Shown here piece by piece: positions 62,263-64,000 of a stretch of 64,000 nucleotides of DNA. Source of the stretch: Ruminococcus sp. HUN007 (lineage in GTDB: Bacteria > Bacillota > Clostridia > Oscillospirales > Ruminococcaceae); contig NZ_JOOA01000002.1 of the NCBI RefSeq assembly GCF_000712055.1, positions 372,001-436,000 of the forward strand, written 5' to 3'. The notes beneath the pieces are model-generated. The model was given only the letters and a program-made list of their open reading frames with translations. It had not been told where the DNA came from and did not search any database. A program made the translations under genes and the position numbers. How positions within the stretch are numbered: the first letter of the stretch is position 1; the number at the start of each line of letters is the position of its first letter.

Positions 62263-64000
62263 TTATTTGTTTTTCATAACTGCCTTTCTTATGAGATCCA
62301 CCGGAATGATGGAAACTGCCATTACAAGTACTACGATCCATTCGGTTACGCCGAGACCGTGACATCTGAGAACGCTTCCGCCAAGATATGTCATTGCTAT
62401 CTGAACTACAGCGATAAGTCCGAGAACCTTAAGGAAGCCCTTGTTTCCGCTGATATTTTCAAACAGATCCATCTTGTCTGTTCTTGCGTTGAATGCGTTG
62501 AATACTGCTGAGAATATGAAGTACGCAAAATATGCAGTACCGAGTTTAAGATATGCCGGATCAGAGAAATCTGCAGGGTTGAATGTCTTTACATCTGCTC
62601 CGAGATCAGCGAATACCTTCTGAAGCGGAGAGAATGTGAGCATAAGGAAACCAAGAATGAACATCCAGAGTGAGTTCATGATGATGCTGCTCCACATGTT
62701 CTTGCTTACGATGCTTTCAGAACGCTTCTTCGGCTTTTCTTTCATGTATCTGTGGAGAGCCGGTTCACCGCCGAATGCGAGAGCTGCAAGTGTATCCATT
62801 ACGAGGTTTACCCAGAGGATCTGGATAACTGTAAGCGGTTCGTTGATTCCGAGAAGAGGACATACAAATGAGATAAGTACAGCTGCAACGTTGATAGTGA
62901 GCTGGAAGATGATAAACTTTCTTATGCTGTTGAAAATTGTACGGCCGTAAAGGATAGCCTTGTCGATAGAATTGAAGTTGTCGTCAAGAATTACGATGTC
63001 ACTGGCTTCCTTTGCAACTTCAGTACCACCGCCCATAGCAAAACCAACGTCGGCTTTCTTAAGAGCCGGTGAGTCATTAACACCGTCACCTGTCATACCT
63101 ACAACGAGTTCAAGTTCCTGAGCGCATCTTACAAGGCGGCTCTTGTCTGTAGGAAGTGCACGTGCGATAACCCTGATGTCCTTGAGAACCTTCTTGATCT
63201 CATCGTCAGACATCTGCTGAAGTTCATCTGAAGTAAGAACAACGTCTGTGTCTGCTGTAAGAAGTCCGGCTTCCTTTGCAATGGCCACAGCTGTATCCTT
63301 ACGGTCACCTGTGATCATAACTACCTGAACACCGGCCTGATGTACTTCGCTGATAGCTGTAACAGATTCAGGTCTGACTTCGTCTCTGATACCGAGAATA
63401 CCAATGAGTGTCCAGTCGCCTTCTGGAAGTGAGTTTTCACCGAGAGCTTCATCAGCGATCGCAAGGCCAAGAACTCGGATAGCACGTCCGGCAAGCTCAT
63501 TGATCTTGTCTTCGATCTGAGCACCCTTTGTGAACTCCTTCTTGTTGCCGTCTTCGTCAAAGTAGTATTTACATCTTGAAATGATCTTTTCAGGAGCACC
63601 CTTTACAAGTGTGCAGTTGTAGTCACCCTTTACCTGGGTAGCAGAATATTTGTTTGTACTGTTGAAAGGAATTGAAGCTACCTTTTCAACATTGATGTTT
63701 TCAGGAATAAGGTCTGCAGCGAATGCGAGAACTGCCTTTTCAGTAGCGTTACCGCCGACAACCTTTGTCTCACCGTTTTCCTTTGCAACGATAGAAGTTG
63801 TATTGTGATGAACAGCAACTGAAAGGATTTCGGAAAGCTTGCCCTTAACGTCACTTGCCTGTCCTACTTCAGTCATGTCACCGTCTACAAATGTAACAAC
63901 TTCAAGTTTACCCTTTGTAATTGTACCTGTTTTATCTGAGAAAAGAATGTTTAAGCTTCCGGCTGTTTCAATACCGTTGATCTTTCTTACAAGTACGTTA
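62263..64000 (-). CDS. P-type Ca2+-transporting ATPase, C-terminal part (5' end outside window)
   Basis: The open frame continues to the window edge at 64000, so only the last about 578 residues are visible; the first membrane segments and the actuator domain lie outside. The phosphorylation site is FSDKTGTITKG (most relatives have DKTGTLT). The P domain shows MITGDRKDTAVAIAKEAG and VGMTGDGVNDSPALKKADVG. The C-terminal part has about six membrane segments. It resembles plasma-membrane Ca2+-ATPase (PMCA-type) pumps and heads the two-terD operon, as is common in Clostridia. Confidence 0.93.
   Translation of the reverse strand, partial: NVLVRKINGIETAGSLNILFSDKTGTITKGKLEVVTFVDGDMTEVGQASDVKGKLSEILSVAVHHNTTSIVAKENGETKVVGGNATEKAVLAFAADLIPENINVEKVASIPFNSTNKYSATQVKGDYNCTLVKGAPEKIISRCKYYFDEDGNKKEFTKGAQIEDKINELAGRAIRVLGLAIADEALGENSLPEGDWTLIGILGIRDEVRPESVTAISEVHQAGVQVVMITGDRKDTAVAIAKEAGLLTADTDVVLTSDELQQMSDDEIKKVLKDIRVIARALPTDKSRLVRCAQELELVVGMTGDGVNDSPALKKADVGFAMGGGTEVAKEASDIVILDDNFNSIDKAILYGRTIFNSIRKFIIFQLTINVAAVLISFVCPLLGINEPLTVIQILWVNLVMDTLAALAFGGEPALHRYMKEKPKKRSESIVSKNMWSSIIMNSLWMFILGFLMLTFSPLQKVFADLGADVKTFNPADFSDPAYLKLGTAYFAYFIFSAVFNAFNARTDKMDLFENISGNKGFLKVLGLIAVVQIAMTYLGGSVLRCHGLGVTEWIVVLVMAVSIIPVDLIRKAVMKNK

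Overview
The window reads as a chromosomal segment of a cellulolytic, low-to-moderate GC Firmicute of the Ruminococcus (Oscillospiraceae) type. The evidence is two secreted proteins with type I dockerins, a family 9 cellulase with a CBM3c-like module, Firmicute-style regulation (PyrR attenuator, T-box, c-di-GMP-I riboswitch), an L27 gene next to the Prp protease gene, and frequent TTG/GTG starts behind AGGAGG-type ribosome binding sites. The species cannot be fixed from sequence reading alone.

Layout. 1-4832 (minus): pantothenate genes panB-panC-panD (panD cut by the window edge), preceded by a complete preQ0/preQ1 operon queD-queE-folE-queC-queF. 5.0-5.2 kb: a small structured RNA gene with its own promoter and terminator. 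5.4-6.6 kb: acylphosphatase and miaA. 6.8-9.8 kb: a damage-response-like cassette (XRE regulator, ImmA/IrrE peptidase, Y-family polymerase, YolD-like protein) behind a perfect promoter flanked by repeated half-sites. 9.8-20.4 kb: hybrid histidine kinase, membrane proteins, a frameshifted PARG-like gene, two beta-helix proteins and two HTH proteins. 20.5-27.9 kb: pyrimidine operon pyrR-pyrC-pyrF-carA-carB behind a PyrR attenuator. 28.0-30.6 kb: a dockerin protein and an ECF sigma/membrane partner pair. 30.9-35.8 kb: MarR, rlmA, yebC, mrnC, obgE, rpmA, prp and rplU. 35.85-38.30 kb: a complete IS66-type element with an 8-bp duplication. 38.3-41.8 kb: a four-gene ECF transporter with a TrpP-like S component under a T-box with a UGG specifier. 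42-44 kb: a frameshifted lipoprotein gene, a small membrane protein, and a c-di-GMP-I riboswitch whose downstream DNA is a G-rich degenerate repeat rather than a recognisable gene. 44.0-46.8 kb: an IS1634-like element flanked by identical 354-bp direct repeats. 46.6-49.8 kb: a sugar ABC transporter. 50-54.5 kb: a terD gene and a housekeeping cluster (dGTPase-like, DUF4317, phosphoesterase). 55-60.8 kb: a large dockerin/coiled-coil surface protein, the GH9 cellulase and a membrane hydrolase. 61-64 kb: two terD genes behind a P-type Ca2+ ATPase cut by the window edge.

Two cross-cutting patterns stand out. Five otherwise intact genes (PARG-like, pyrC, ECF sigma, lipoprotein, terD) are each broken by a single-base indel in an A/T homopolymer. 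A family of about 60-115 bp palindrome-containing elements occurs in at least seven intergenic spaces. The strongest candidates for something undescribed are the c-di-GMP riboswitch joined to the G-rich repeat tract, the structured RNA at about 5.1 kb, and the covarying hairpin shared by two terD loci.
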